64,000 bases of DNA, taken from positions 654,180-718,179 of the forward strand of contig NZ_BBZI01000005.1 in the NCBI RefSeq assembly GCF_008974245.1, read 5' to 3'. The first letter of the stretch is position 1. Each line of letters opens with the position of its first letter. The translations under genes were made by a program, and so were the position numbers. Positions 7,973-16,623 of the stretch are shown here, piece after piece. This DNA is from Streptomyces abyssomicinicus (GTDB lineage Bacteria > Actinomycetota > Actinomycetes > Streptomycetales > Streptomycetaceae). The notes below the pieces were generated by a model that saw nothing but the letters and a program-made list of their open reading frames with translations, did not search any database and was not told the DNA's origin.

Positions 7973-10144
7973 CTACGCCGGTATCAGGTCGCGGAGGTTT
8001 TCCGGCGTGATCACGCGCGCCTCGGGGTGCAGTCCCTCTGGCCGTGCCAGGCCGACGAAGGTCACCGGACCGTCCGGAGCCGTCTCCCCGTCCCAACGGG
8101 TCACCGTCACACCGTTGTCGCGGAGCAGCCCGGTCAGGTGGCGCACGGTGAGCGGCCTTCGCTCGACCATGCCGCGCACCAGCATGCCCGTCGAGACCCG
8201 GTGCAGCGCGGCCTGGTTGGCGTCCGGGTGCCCCTTGAGGTGCACGTGCATCCACCTGGCGTGCCAGTCGCCCTGCTCGTCACGGACGAAGACCAGCGGC
8301 AGCGCCACCCGGCCGGGTCCCCGCACCTCCGACTTCATCCGGACGGTGCGGGCCTCGAAGGGCGCCCCCGCCTGCTCGGCGTCGCGCAGCATGAAGCCGA
8401 AGAAGGACTCCGCCACCTGCTCGAAGTTCTCGCCGCTGTAGACGTGGACCATCGGCACGACGAATCCGGCCTCGACCGAGGCGAGCCGGAGGTCGATGAA
8501 CTCCGAGGCGCCCTCCGGCGCGTCGGTGATGTCCCCCGAGTGGGCGCCGCCGACGGCGGTCAGCGCGGTCCAGTCGAGCCAGGCCAGCGTCCGGTAGTCC
8601 GCGTCGAGGAGGAGCGCGGCCAGATCGTGGTCGGTCTGCCTCTTCGTCTGCCTCCAGTACGTGAAGAACCGCAGCAACTCCCCGTCGACCGCCGACACCG
8701 AGCCGCGTGGCAGCACGCCGAGGCCCGACGGGACGTTCTTCCCGCTCAGCGGCAGCGCGACGTCGAGCACGGCCGGGTCCACGACCACCGTCCCCGTCGC
8801 CGGGAGGCGGCGCCGCAGCTCCGCGTCGGCCAGGGCGGCGAGTGCCTCGCGGACCTCCTGGGGCAGCCCGGGCCGGGTGTCGGGCGTCGCCCAGGCGCGC
8901 CCCGACCGGTTGAGGAACACCCGCTGCTCGCCGAACCGGCCGGCCCGGTTCTCCAGATGCTCGCGCACGGAGAGCAGGACCCGCCCCGAGACCTGGGGCG
9001 CGACCCGTCCGGCGGCATCGATCACGGCCGTACGCTGCTCGTCCCCGGGGGCGGCCCGCACCAGCCGGTCCAGCGCCCGGAACAGCCGGCCCGGTGCGCG
9101 GGCCAGCAGGAGCGCGGCCGCGGCCGGGTCGCCGTCGGCCATCAGCTTCTCGACCCGGCTGTCGAGCGTCGGGGCCTCGCGCTCCCCGCGTGCCACCGCG
9201 AACACCTCGGCGGCGTGCGGCCAGCGCGGGTGCTCGTGCGGGTGGAGCCGCTCGCCGAGCCGCTTCCACCGCTCACGGTGCCGGTGCACGTCCGCGAGCT
9301 TCGCGGGGGAGTCCGCGACCACCCGGTCCAGCCCGGCGAGCAGGGCCCGGCGCAGCGGCCGCCGCAGCGAACGGAACCGCACCGGCTCCTGCAGGGTGAC
9401 CGACGCGCCGGAGAGGGCGCACGCCAGGCGCAGCACGTCGGTGACCGTGTCCAGCAGCAGTTCCTCACCCGCGGCGGCCCGGACCGCGTTGACCACCGCG
9501 CGGTTCTCGCGGACCGGGAACGTCTGCGGCTGCGGCCCGCGCGCGCAGCGCCCGGCCAGCAGCCGCAGCTCCTCCAGCCCGTCCTCGCCGAGCGGGACGG
9601 GCGAGGCGGCGAGCGACAGGTAGAGCGCGGAAAGTTCGTCCTCCAGGGGTCCGCCGAGGTGGATCACGGTGATCCGGTCACCTGCCGAGGCGATCAGCTC
9701 GTCGTGGGCGGCGAGCATCTCGTCGTAGGTGTGCCGGTGGACGCCGTAGGAGGGCAGGGTGAGCAGGTTCAGCACACCGTCGCGGAGCTGGGCCTGGACG
9801 CCGGGCCGGGCCCGGTCGTCCGCGAGCGCCTCGGCCAGGCAGCGGTGCCAGAACTCGACGGTGTCCGGCACGCCGGCCGGGAAGTCCTTGAAGTAGACGT
9901 TGTGGCGCACGTGGTCGCCCACCAGCTCCCCCACCGTGGCCAGGGTGCGCCTCGCCACCGGCTCCACCGCCTCGGGGGACAGCCCGGACAGGTGCCGCAG
10001 CAGCTCGCCGGAGAGCGTGAAGCCCGCCGACAGCAGCGCGGAGTCGAGCCGCCCGGCCAGGGCGGCGCCGTCTCCGGACGGGCCGATCGGGGCGGGCAGG
10101 CGGAACGTGCGGCGAAGGACCAGCTGTTCGAGGATGGGACGCAT
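7973..10144 (-). CDS. Large TerD-domain protein of the SCO0854/MXAN_6230-like family
   Basis: The 723-aa soluble protein has a long N-terminal part with recognisable blocks such as FPAGVPDTVEFW, TYDEMLAAHDELI, PVRENRAVVNAVR and LPLSGKNVPSGLGV. The C-terminal third (RQTDHDLAALLLDADY, then HSGDITDAPEGASEFIDL, near residues 510-570) resembles the TerD tellurium/stress domain, whose DLD and HSGD turns bind Ca2+. Related proteins often carry a RING-type zinc finger; I see no Cys-rich segment here. ATG 10144 gives the family-like start. Function unknown; a role in stress or phage response like other Ter proteins is only inference. Confidence 0.65.
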   Translation of the reverse strand: MRPILEQLVLRRTFRLPAPIGPSGDGAALAGRLDSALLSAGFTLSGELLRHLSGLSPEAVEPVARRTLATVGELVGDHVRHNVYFKDFPAGVPDTVEFWHRCLAEALADDRARPGVQAQLRDGVLNLLTLPSYGVHRHTYDEMLAAHDELIASAGDRITVIHLGGPLEDELSALYLSLAASPVPLGEDGLEELRLLAGRCARGPQPQTFPVRENRAVVNAVRAAAGEELLLDTVTDVLRLACALSGASVTLQEPVRFRSLRRPLRRALLAGLDRVVADSPAKLADVHRHRERWKRLGERLHPHEHPRWPHAAEVFAVARGEREAPTLDSRVEKLMADGDPAAAALLLARAPGRLFRALDRLVRAAPGDEQRTAVIDAAGRVAPQVSGRVLLSVREHLENRAGRFGEQRVFLNRSGRAWATPDTRPGLPQEVREALAALADAELRRRLPATGTVVVDPAVLDVALPLSGKNVPSGLGVLPRGSVSAVDGELLRFFTYWRQTKRQTDHDLAALLLDADYRTLAWLDWTALTAVGGAHSGDITDAPEGASEFIDLRLASVEAGFVVPMVHVYSGENFEQVAESFFGFMLRDAEQAGAPFEARTVRMKSEVRGPGRVALPLVFVRDEQGDWHARWMHVHLKGHPDANQAALHRVSTGMLVRGMVERRPLTVRHLTGLLRDNGVTVTRWDGETAPDGPVTFVGLARPEGLHPEARVITPENLRDLIPA

Positions 10145-10181
10145 GCCGGGATGATCCCAGTGCGGCCCGAGGGGACGCACC

Positions 10182-10207
10182 GGGGTTTTCGACTGGGGTT
10201 TTCGACT
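10182..10207. repeat. 13-bp tandem duplication in a divergent promoter
   Basis: The unit GGGGTTTTCGACT occurs twice head to tail (10182-10194, 10195-10207), 33 bp before the DUF488 ATG and 38 bp from the TerD-like gene start. It duplicates an AT-containing promoter-like element. Confidence 0.6.
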
Positions 10208-10240
10208 GGCGGCGCGGGCGAGGGCCGCCAGAGTGGAACC

Positions 10241-10603
10241 ATGGACAGGCAGATCACCCAGCACCGGGTCTACGACGACTCCTCCGACGACGGAGCGCGG
10301 GTCCTCGTCGACCGCCTCTGGCCGCGCGGTCTCAGCAAGGACGCGGCCCACCTCGACGCGTGGCTGCGCGAGGTCGCACCGTCGAACGAACTGCGCCGGT
10401 GGTACGGGCACGACCCGGCACGGTACGAGGAGTTCCGCGCCCGTTACCTCGCCGAGCTCGAGGACGACGCGCACCGCGAGGCGGCGGAGCGCCTGCGCGC
10501 CCTGGCCGACCAGGGACCGGTGGTCCTGCTGACGGCGACCCGCGACCCCGGGATCAGCCATACGGCCGTGCTCGCGCGGTGGCTGGCGGACGAGGCCGGC
10601 TGA
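10241..10603 (+). CDS. DUF488 family protein
   Basis: The 120-aa protein matches the DUF488 pattern: RVYD near the start, VLVDRLWPRGLSK around residue 25, WLREVAPS, then RRWYGHDPARYEEFRARY. The domain is small, cytoplasmic and of unknown function; the conserved Arg/Trp/Pro-rich block suggests a nucleic-acid or phosphate-binding pocket, but this is not established. ATG 10241 lies directly after an AGTGGAACC stretch. Divergent from the large TerD-like gene. Confidence 0.85.
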   Translation: MDRQITQHRVYDDSSDDGARVLVDRLWPRGLSKDAAHLDAWLREVAPSNELRRWYGHDPARYEEFRARYLAELEDDAHREAAERLRALADQGPVVLLTATRDPGISHTAVLARWLADEAG

Positions 10604-10645
10604 GGCGCCCGGGGCCGGCCCCGCGCCCGGCCGGGCCGCCGCCCG

Positions 10646-11002
10646 TCAGCCCTGGTTCCGGGCGGCCCGGCGCTGCCGCTTGCCCAGCGCCGCCTGGGAG
10701 AGGTCCTCGGCCTGGGACCGCAGGTGCTTGTAGCCGTAGCCGCGCTCGGCCAGCCATGCCCTGGCGGCCTCCTCGGCGCGCTCGGTGGCCTCCAGGATGT
10801 CCTCCTCGGCCTCTCCCGAGTCCAGGAAGCGGAAGGTGAAGGCGGGCCGCGCGGCCACGTCGTAACTGAGGTTCCCCTCGGGCGTGAAGGCGGCGCGCAG
10901 CATGTCGTGCTCCGCCGCCCGGGCGAGGAGCTCCGCCCGCTGCCCGGCGTCCAGGCCGTCGAATTCGCCGCGGACGGTGATGCGGAAGGTGCGTGTGCTC
11001 AT
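10646..11002 (-). CDS. DUF6204 family protein
   Basis: The 118-aa protein begins MSTRTFRITVRGEFDGL and continues with FTPEGNLSYDV and RPAFTFRFLDSG, the pattern of the actinobacterial DUF6204 family. It alternates short beta strands with a long C-terminal Arg/Lys-rich tail (RAWLAERGYGYKHL, then GKRQRRAARNQG). No signal peptide or membrane segment. No function is known. Converges on the DUF488 gene with 42 bp between stops. Confidence 0.8.
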   Translation of the reverse strand: MSTRTFRITVRGEFDGLDAGQRAELLARAAEHDMLRAAFTPEGNLSYDVAARPAFTFRFLDSGEAEEDILEATERAEEAARAWLAERGYGYKHLRSQAEDLSQAALGKRQRRAARNQG

Positions 11003-11220
11003 TCCGCGACCCTAACCGGGCGTGCCGGGGCGCTCCAGGCGGTTTTCCGGGCACGGTGCGCGCGGCGCGGCGCGGGCGGTGCGTGCGGCGAGGGCGGTGC
11101 AGTGCGGTGCGGTCCTGTCCCCGCGTCCTCGGCCCGGGCGACGTCGCCCGGGGACAGGGCGGCCGGCAGAGGTGGCGGAACCCGGCGGACCGGCCGTGAG
11201 CGACGCCCGGGGCGGAGCTC

Positions 11221-11895
11221 CTAGCGGCGCCGGGGGGAGGCGAGCAGGTAGCGGACGCCGGTACGGGGCTCGGTGTAGGCGCCCGCGTGCCAGCCCGAGG
11301 AGTTCAGGGCCTCCTCGCAGGCGCGCAGCAGACCGGGGTCCGCGGTCCGCACCGACACCGCCTCCGGCTGCGGGCTGGGAGCGACGCGGTAGCCCTCCGT
11401 GCGCGGGCCCGCCGGCCGGCAGCCGGCGGCCTCCAGGGCGATCGCCGCCGCCTGGGGCAGGTGCGAGCGTTCCCAGCCGCAGGGGCGGTCCAGGGCGGCG
11501 TCCGGGTTGGTCATCCGCCGCAGCTCCACCAGGCCCTGCCAGGCCCCGCGTACCTCCGCGGTGCGCGGCGGGTCGTCGCGCTCCCCGCCGAGCCGGGCCG
11601 CGAACACGCCCGCCGGGCGCTCGGTCGGCCGCGGCGGCGGTGAGGGCTGCGGTTGCGGTGGGGGCTGCGGTGCGGGTTCCGCCGGTTCCCCGAGGGCGGC
11701 CGCACCGCGCAGCCGGCGGCCCGCGGGGGTGAGATAGCAGTCGTGGGGCGGCCGCGGATGGCGGAACGCCAGGCCGAGCCGGACCAGCGCCGTGAGCTGC
11801 GCGGAGGCGCCCCTCAGCCGTCCCGTCGCGGGGTCGGCGGCCTCGACCACCCGACGCTGCGCGGCCGTCGGAGCGCCCGCGGTGCCGTCAGCCAC
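11221..11895 (-). CDS. Conserved hypothetical protein with winged-helix-like N-terminus and Pro-rich linker
   Basis: The 224-aa protein has three parts. Residues 1-65 read like a small winged helix (AAQRRVVEAAD, then LVRLGLAF and CYLTPAGRRL). A Pro/Gln-rich linker covers about residues 70-95. A C-terminal domain follows with GVRYLLASPRRR at the end. Its GTG start overlaps the 3' end of the upstream methyltransferase gene by 8 bp, so the two form one operon. I do not recognise a named family. Function unknown. Confidence 0.6.
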   Translation of the reverse strand: MADGTAGAPTAAQRRVVEAADPATGRLRGASAQLTALVRLGLAFRHPRPPHDCYLTPAGRRLRGAAALGEPAEPAPQPPPQPQPSPPPRPTERPAGVFAARLGGERDDPPRTAEVRGAWQGLVELRRMTNPDAALDRPCGWERSHLPQAAAIALEAAGCRPAGPRTEGYRVAPSPQPEAVSVRTADPGLLRACEEALNSSGWHAGAYTEPRTGVRYLLASPRRR

Positions 11896-12691
11896 GTTCC
11901 GGCCTCCGCGCCTCGACCAGGAACCGCTGCGAGTGGGCGACGAAGGGGCCGTGCCGCTCCATGAAGCCGTGCAGGGCGGCCAGCCGGTCGCGGTACGCGC
12001 CGGCCGTGAAGCCCGGCACGATCCAGACGACCTTGCGCAGGAAGTGCACCACCGCGCCGACGTCGTGGAACTCCATCCGCAGCGCCTCCTGGCGCACGTC
12101 GAGCACCTCCAGGCCGGCCGCCTCCGCCGCGGCCACCGCGGTCGTCGGCGCGCTCCCGGACCGGGTGGCGAACGGATCCGGCGGCGGGGCCGCGCCCGCG
12201 GCGACCGCCTCCGGCCGCCCCTCCCGCACGAACTCGGCCAGTTCGCGCACCGTCCCGGCGCCCACCTGCTGCGACAGGTACGTCCCGCCGGGCCGCAGCA
12301 CCCGGCGCACCTCGTCCCAGCGGGTGACCACCGGGTGCCGGCTCACCACCAGATCGAAGAGGCCGTCGCGGAAGGGCAGTCCGTCGCTCTCGCCGACGTG
12401 CACCACCTTCCCGCCGAGCGGAGCCAGGGTGCGGCGCGCGATCGCCACGTTCGGCGGCCACGCCTCGGTGGCGACCAGCAGCGGGGGAGCCCGGTGGACG
12501 GTTGCGGTGACCTCCCCGCCGCCGGTCTGCACGTCGAGTGCCGCCCGGGCCCGCGCCATCCGCTCGCCCAGCAGCCGGGCGTAGCCCCAGGAGGGCCGTT
12601 CCTCGGTCGCCCTTCCCTCGAACCAGGAGAAGTCCCAGCCGTCCGTCGGCACGGAGGAGCCCTCGGTCAGCAGGTCGTCGAAGTGGGACAT
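11888..12691 (-). CDS. SAM-dependent methyltransferase
   Basis: The 267-aa protein starts MSHFDDLLTEG and has a weakly canonical Rossmann core. The region around residues 45-60 (RARAALDVQTGGGE) replaces the usual glycine-rich motif I. The later VHVGESDGLPFRDGLFDLVVSRH and EVRRVLRPGGTYLSQQVG are classic motifs II-III of class I methyltransferases. The family in actinomycetes is uncharacterised and the substrate is unknown. ATG 12691 follows GGGAC, with no better start nearby. It overlaps the next gene by 8 bp. Confidence 0.8.
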   Translation of the reverse strand: MSHFDDLLTEGSSVPTDGWDFSWFEGRATEERPSWGYARLLGERMARARAALDVQTGGGEVTATVHRAPPLLVATEAWPPNVAIARRTLAPLGGKVVHVGESDGLPFRDGLFDLVVSRHPVVTRWDEVRRVLRPGGTYLSQQVGAGTVRELAEFVREGRPEAVAAGAAPPPDPFATRSGSAPTTAVAAAEAAGLEVLDVRQEALRMEFHDVGAVVHFLRKVVWIVPGFTAGAYRDRLAALHGFMERHGPFVAHSQRFLVEARRPERG

Positions 12692-13070
12692 GTCCCGAGC
12701 ATCGCAGACGCCGTGCGGCACCCGCACAGGGATAACGCCCCCGTGCCCGCGCTGTGGTCGGTGTACCCCCGACCGCCGACAGCCGGGGGTACCCGTGGCG
12801 GCCCGACACCGGTCGGGCCGCCGCTCGCGGTGGCACCGGGCGCCGGGTGGCGGGGGACCCGGGCCGCTGCCACGGGCAAGTAGATATGGAGATCCGTTGT
12901 CGATCCAGTGGGGACGGAGTGAAATCCCCGGGGGCGCTCGGGTGTGCCTAGGGAGGTGCGGTGAAAAGGTCAGTCGCTCGTTGTACAACCCCCTACGGTC
13001 CGCCGCTTTGCCTCCCGACGTGGCACAGAACACAAGTGCGGCCGGAAACGGGCCCTCGTAGGCTCACGGC
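12692..13070. other. Intergenic region between divergent methyltransferase and aminotransferase genes
   Basis: 379 bp with no gene that I can support. It holds a 9-bp inverted repeat (GTACCCCCG at 12763-12771 and its complement at 12784-12792) and a lower-GC stretch from 12880 to 12990. A perfect 10-bp palindrome GTTGTACAAC lies at 12980-12989. The last is a plausible regulator site for the aminotransferase gene starting at 13071. Confidence 0.5.
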
Positions 13071-14282
13071 ATGCAGCTGATCCAGTCATCGAAACTCGCC
13101 AACGTCTGTTACGAGATCCGGGGCCCGGTGCTCGAGGAGGCGACCCGGCTGGAGGCGGCCGGTCACCGCATCCTCAAGCTCAACACCGGCAATCCGGCGG
13201 CGTTCGGGTTCGAGTGCCCGCCGGAGATCCTCGAGGACGTACTCCGCAACGTCGGTACCGCGCACGGCTACGGCGACGCCAAGGGCCTGCTGGCCGCGCG
13301 GCGCGCGGTGGTGATGCACAACCAGACCCTGGGCATCGAGACCGACGTCGAGCACGTCTTCATCGGCAACGGCGTCTCCGAGCTGATCGTGATGGCCATG
13401 CAGGGCCTGCTGGACAACGGCGACGAGGTCCTGGTCCCCGCCCCGGACTACCCGCTGTGGACGGCGGCGGTCTCCCTCGCCGGCGGCACCCCGGTCCACT
13501 ACGTCTGCGACGAGCAGTCCGACTGGATGCCCGACCTCGCCGACGTCGAGTCGAGGATCACCGACCGCACCAAGGCGATCGTGATCATCAACCCGAACAA
13601 CCCGACCGGCGCCGTCTACAGCGACGACCTGCTGCGCGGCCTCACCGACATCGCCCGCCGGCACAACCTGCTGGTCTGCTCGGACGAGATCTACGACAAG
13701 ATCCTCTACGAGGACGCCACCCACACCCCCACCGCCGCGATCGCCCCCGACCTGCTGACCCTCACCTTCAACGGCATGTCCAAGGCGTACCGGGTGGCGG
13801 GCTACCGGGTGGGCTGGATGGCGATCTCCGGCCCCAGGGCGCACGCCGACTCCTACATCGAGGGCCTCAACGTCCTCGCCAACATGCGCCTGTGCGCCAA
13901 CATGCCGGGCCAGCACGGTGTGGTCGCCGCGCTCGCCGGCCGGCAGTCGATCACGGACCTCGTCCTGCCCGGCGGCCGCCTGCGCGAGCAGCGCGACGTC
14001 GCGCACGAGCTGCTGACCCAGATCCCCGGCGTCACCTGCGTCAAGCCCAAGGGCGCCCTGTACCTCTTCCCGCGCCTGGACCCCAAGGTCTACCCGATCA
14101 AGGACGACCGGCGGATGGTCCTCGACCTGCTCCGCAGCGAGAAGATCATGGTCGTCCAGGGCACCGGCTTCAACTGGCCCGACACCGACCACTTCCGCAT
14201 CGTCACGCTGCCCTCGGTCACCGACCTGCGGGACGCCGTCGGACGCATCGGCCGGTTCCTGGAGGGCTACCGCCAGGCGTGA
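13071..14282 (+). CDS. AlaA/AlaT-type alanine (pyridoxal-phosphate) aminotransferase
   Basis: The 403-aa fold-type I aminotransferase has KLNTGNPAAFGFECP near residue 40, IGNGVSELIVMAMQ (phosphate binding) near 105, INPNNPTGAVY near 175, SDEIYDKILY near 205, the PLP-lysine in FNGMSKAYRVAGYR near 240, and the substrate-binding Arg in DHFRIV near 375. Length and the GNPA start match AlaA/AlaT, which makes alanine from pyruvate with glutamate. It stands alone, after a 379-bp regulatory gap. Confidence 0.9.
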   Translation: MQLIQSSKLANVCYEIRGPVLEEATRLEAAGHRILKLNTGNPAAFGFECPPEILEDVLRNVGTAHGYGDAKGLLAARRAVVMHNQTLGIETDVEHVFIGNGVSELIVMAMQGLLDNGDEVLVPAPDYPLWTAAVSLAGGTPVHYVCDEQSDWMPDLADVESRITDRTKAIVIINPNNPTGAVYSDDLLRGLTDIARRHNLLVCSDEIYDKILYEDATHTPTAAIAPDLLTLTFNGMSKAYRVAGYRVGWMAISGPRAHADSYIEGLNVLANMRLCANMPGQHGVVAALAGRQSITDLVLPGGRLREQRDVAHELLTQIPGVTCVKPKGALYLFPRLDPKVYPIKDDRRMVLDLLRSEKIMVVQGTGFNWPDTDHFRIVTLPSVTDLRDAVGRIGRFLEGYRQA

Positions 14283-14393
14283 GGGAGGCGACGCCCGCGT
14301 GACCGGCCGTCGCGGGGCGGGTGCGGCGCCAGGATGCGTACATGCCGGGGAACGGTGCGGAGCCCTCCGTGTACCGTCCTCGTCCGCCCCGCC

Positions 14394-14449
14394 GGCACGT
14401 GTCCGCCGGCCCCGACGGCACGTGCCCGCAGCCCCCGACGGCACGTGCC
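14394..14449. repeat. Three copies of GGCACGTG at exact 23-bp spacing
   Basis: GGCACGTG starts at 14394, 14417 and 14440; copies two and three extend to the 10-bp palindrome GGCACGTGCC. The flanks are also similar (CCGACGGCACGTGCCCGC). It lies between the convergent aminotransferase and acyltransferase genes. Confidence 0.7.
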
Positions 14450-14468
14450 CGCCGGCCGTGTCGCCGGG

Positions 14469-15557
14469 TCAGCCGAGCAGCCGCCGCAGGCGCAGCTTCC
14501 CCCACAGCAGGCTGGTGGCGAACGACAGCGCCATGACCGTGACCACCAGAGCGGCCAGCAGCAGCCCGGCCACGGGTCCGCTCAGATCCGGTGACGCCAG
14601 CGGGCCGACGATCTCCTCGACGAACAGCACGTGCACCATGTACGCGCCCAGCGCCGCGTCGGCCAGTTTCCGCAGCCGCGGCCGCCACGCCTCGGGGACC
14701 CGGACCCTGCTGACCAGCAGGAGTACGCAGACGCTCATCGCGGCGACGAACAGGTGGGCGTTGGGCAGCACGTAGTGGACCTGCGTGTTGTACCAGGCCG
14801 CCCCGGCCATGGTGAGCGGCAGCAGCACCACCAGCGGCCACCGCTTGCGCACGACGCCGGCCGGGAGGGCGAACAGCAGCGCGCCGCCGACCGCGTACAC
14901 CACGGAGTAGGTGCTGAACCCCCAGGCCACCGACGGCATCCCGTGGCCCGTCACCTCGGTGGCCGTGGTCAGCGCGCTCGGCAGGACGGCTATGCCGAGC
15001 AGCGCCGCCCCGAGCCCCCAGGGACGCCGGCCCGCCTTGATCAGCACGGCGAAGGCGAGCAGCACGGTGATCGGGATGTAGGTGTACATGAACCACAGGT
15101 GGTAGGCAGGCTGCACCGAGCCGAAGAGGGAGCCCGCCGCCAGCTCGGTCATGGGCCGGTCGTTGCGGCCCCGCAGCCACGCCCAGACCAGGTAGACCGC
15201 CGTCCAGGCGAAGAGCGGGACGACGTTGCGGACGACGCGCTGCCACATGCGGGAGCTGTCCCGGGGCGGCGCGCCGACCAGCACGGCCCAGCCGGCTATG
15301 GCGAAGTACAGGGGTACGGCGAAGGCGTTGATCCCCTCGGCGACATGGCCCGCCCAGTACGCACCCGCGCCGTTCGCCGGGTCGTTGCCGGTGGCGTGGA
15401 TGAACTGGGCGCCCACGTGGCCCAGCATGACGGTCGCGGAACAGATCAGCCGCATCAGATCGATGTCGAAGCGGTGTTCTCGCGTGGGAGCGGCGGGTTC
15501 TCCGGAGGCGACGCTGCCCCTTTGCTGCGGCAAGCGTACGGCGGTGTCGTTCTGCAC
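14469..15557 (-). CDS. Membrane-bound acyltransferase (acyltransferase-3 / OafA-WecH type)
   Basis: About 362 aa with roughly ten hydrophobic segments. After a polar N-terminus come FDIDLMRLICSATVMLGHVG and VPLYFAIAGWAVL, the first helices of acyltransferase-3 proteins, in which the H of LGH is the family catalytic histidine. HLWFMYTYIPI near the middle is also typical. These proteins O-acylate surface sugars or cell-wall components; the substrate here is unknown. The frame is open up to 15731, but that part is tandem repeat, so a GTG at 15557 is a more likely start; start confidence is low. Confidence 0.75.
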   Translation of the reverse strand: MQNDTAVRLPQQRGSVASGEPAAPTREHRFDIDLMRLICSATVMLGHVGAQFIHATGNDPANGAGAYWAGHVAEGINAFAVPLYFAIAGWAVLVGAPPRDSSRMWQRVVRNVVPLFAWTAVYLVWAWLRGRNDRPMTELAAGSLFGSVQPAYHLWFMYTYIPITVLLAFAVLIKAGRRPWGLGAALLGIAVLPSALTTATEVTGHGMPSVAWGFSTYSVVYAVGGALLFALPAGVVRKRWPLVVLLPLTMAGAAWYNTQVHYVLPNAHLFVAAMSVCVLLLVSRVRVPEAWRPRLRKLADAALGAYMVHVLFVEEIVGPLASPDLSGPVAGLLLAALVVTVMALSFATSLLWGKLRLRRLLG

Positions 15558-15655
15558 CGCGCAACTCTCGATGGGCACGGTGTACGGGAGTTGACGGGAG
15601 GGTGGCAGCGCCGTGGCCGCTGGGTTTTGGTTGACCGTCCGGGGGACCCACGCGA

Positions 15656-15736
15656 GGCGCCCTGCCAGGAGGCGCCCTGCCAGGAGGCGCCCGGCGGGTG
15701 GGCACACAGGGTGGGCACCCCGGGTGGGCATACCGG
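15656..15736. repeat. Compound minisatellite: 15-bp then 13-bp units
   Basis: GGCGCCCTGCCAGGA is present twice perfectly (15656-15670, 15671-15685) and begins a third time. It is followed by three 13-bp units of the GTGGGCAcaccgg type (15698-15710, 15711-15723, 15724-15736). It ends directly against a terminator hairpin. It lies upstream of the acyltransferase gene. Confidence 0.8.
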
Positions 15737-15738
15737 GT

Positions 15739-15789
15739 GGCGGCCGTCGCCGCGGGGGCCCGGTCAGGGGCCCCGCGGCGACGGCCGCC
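15739..15789 (-). terminator. Long hairpin terminator (19-bp arms) of the VWA operon
   Basis: Arms 15739-15757 and 15771-15789 are perfectly complementary over 19 bp with a 13-nt loop. The hairpin lies 9 bp beyond the stop of the VWA-partner gene and isolates the acyltransferase gene from that operon. Confidence 0.8.
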
Positions 15790-15798
15790 CGGGGGTGG

Positions 15799-16623
15799 TC
15801 ACACGCCGGGCCGCCCCCGGCCGCGGGTCAGGGCGTGGCCCCAGACCCCGGCGAGCGCGGCCAGCACACCGCCGGCCCCGGTCCACACCCAGCGGTCGGT
15901 CCACCACCCCGAGGCCCAGCCGTCCTCCAGCGCCGTCCCGGACAGCACCGGCGCGTCGTCGTCGCCGGACCCTCCGTCCCCGGAAGCGTCCTCGGGCGCG
16001 TCCTCCGGGTCCACCCGCAGGGCGATCCCGGGGATCAGCGGTTCGGCCAGCCGGCCGTCGACGGCCGCGGCCCCGCCGGCGTCGGCCGTCTCCACCTGCA
16101 CCTCGGCCGATATCGCGCGGCCCACGTCCGACGCGGGAAGACCCACCGCCGACAGGCGGACGTAGTACGTCCCCGGCAGCGGATCGTCCGACCACGGCTC
16201 CGCCCAGCCGCGCACCGTGCGCAGCGCACAGGCCAGTTCCACCGAGGAGACCCCGGCCGGTGCGGTACGGGTCTGCGCCCCGTACCGGCAGGCCTGACGC
16301 CGCCGCAGGCCGTCGTAGACGTCGATCTGCCAGGTCTCGCCGGCGTGCTCCTCCGGCAGCCGCACCGAGGCGCGCACCGTGGGCCGCTCGGTGGCGTCCG
16401 CGCCGAACGACCAGTACAGGTAGTCACCCGTGGAGCCCTGGGCCGTGGCCCGCACCCCCGGGCCGATCGCGGTGGCGCTGCGGAACGAGGTGCCCGCCTC
16501 GGTCGGCGCCGCGCTCTCCCCGTCCCCGCTCCCGGAGGGAGAGGGGGAGGTGTCGGCGGCCGCGGGGACCACGGCCAGGCCGAGGAACAGCAACGCTCCG
16601 CCGAAGGCACGTATCAGACGCAT
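15799..16623 (-). CDS. Exported membrane-anchored partner of the VWA protein
   Basis: The 274-aa protein has a signal peptide (LIRAFGGALLFLGLAVV, cleavage near AAA-DT), a Ser/Pro/Gly linker and a beta-rich domain with two Cys residues (QACRYG, VELACAL). It also has an acidic linker with PEDAPEDASGDGG and one C-terminal transmembrane helix (WTGAGGVLAALAGVWG) ending in Arg. Its ATG shares one base with the stop of the VWA gene (TGATG), so the two are translated together. The shared architecture (export, beta domain, C-terminal helix) suggests a surface complex. No named family recognised. Confidence 0.7.
   Translation of the reverse strand: MRLIRAFGGALLFLGLAVVPAAADTSPSPSGSGDGESAAPTEAGTSFRSATAIGPGVRATAQGSTGDYLYWSFGADATERPTVRASVRLPEEHAGETWQIDVYDGLRRRQACRYGAQTRTAPAGVSSVELACALRTVRGWAEPWSDDPLPGTYYVRLSAVGLPASDVGRAISAEVQVETADAGGAAAVDGRLAEPLIPGIALRVDPEDAPEDASGDGGSGDDDAPVLSGTALEDGWASGWWTDRWVWTGAGGVLAALAGVWGHALTRGRGRPGV

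Noticed and set aside
8027..10603. Very long plus-strand open frame opposite the TerD-like gene
   Set aside because: It is antisense to a well-formed gene and only its last 120 codons (DUF488, from 10241) have a family pattern. High GC keeps antisense frames open by chance.
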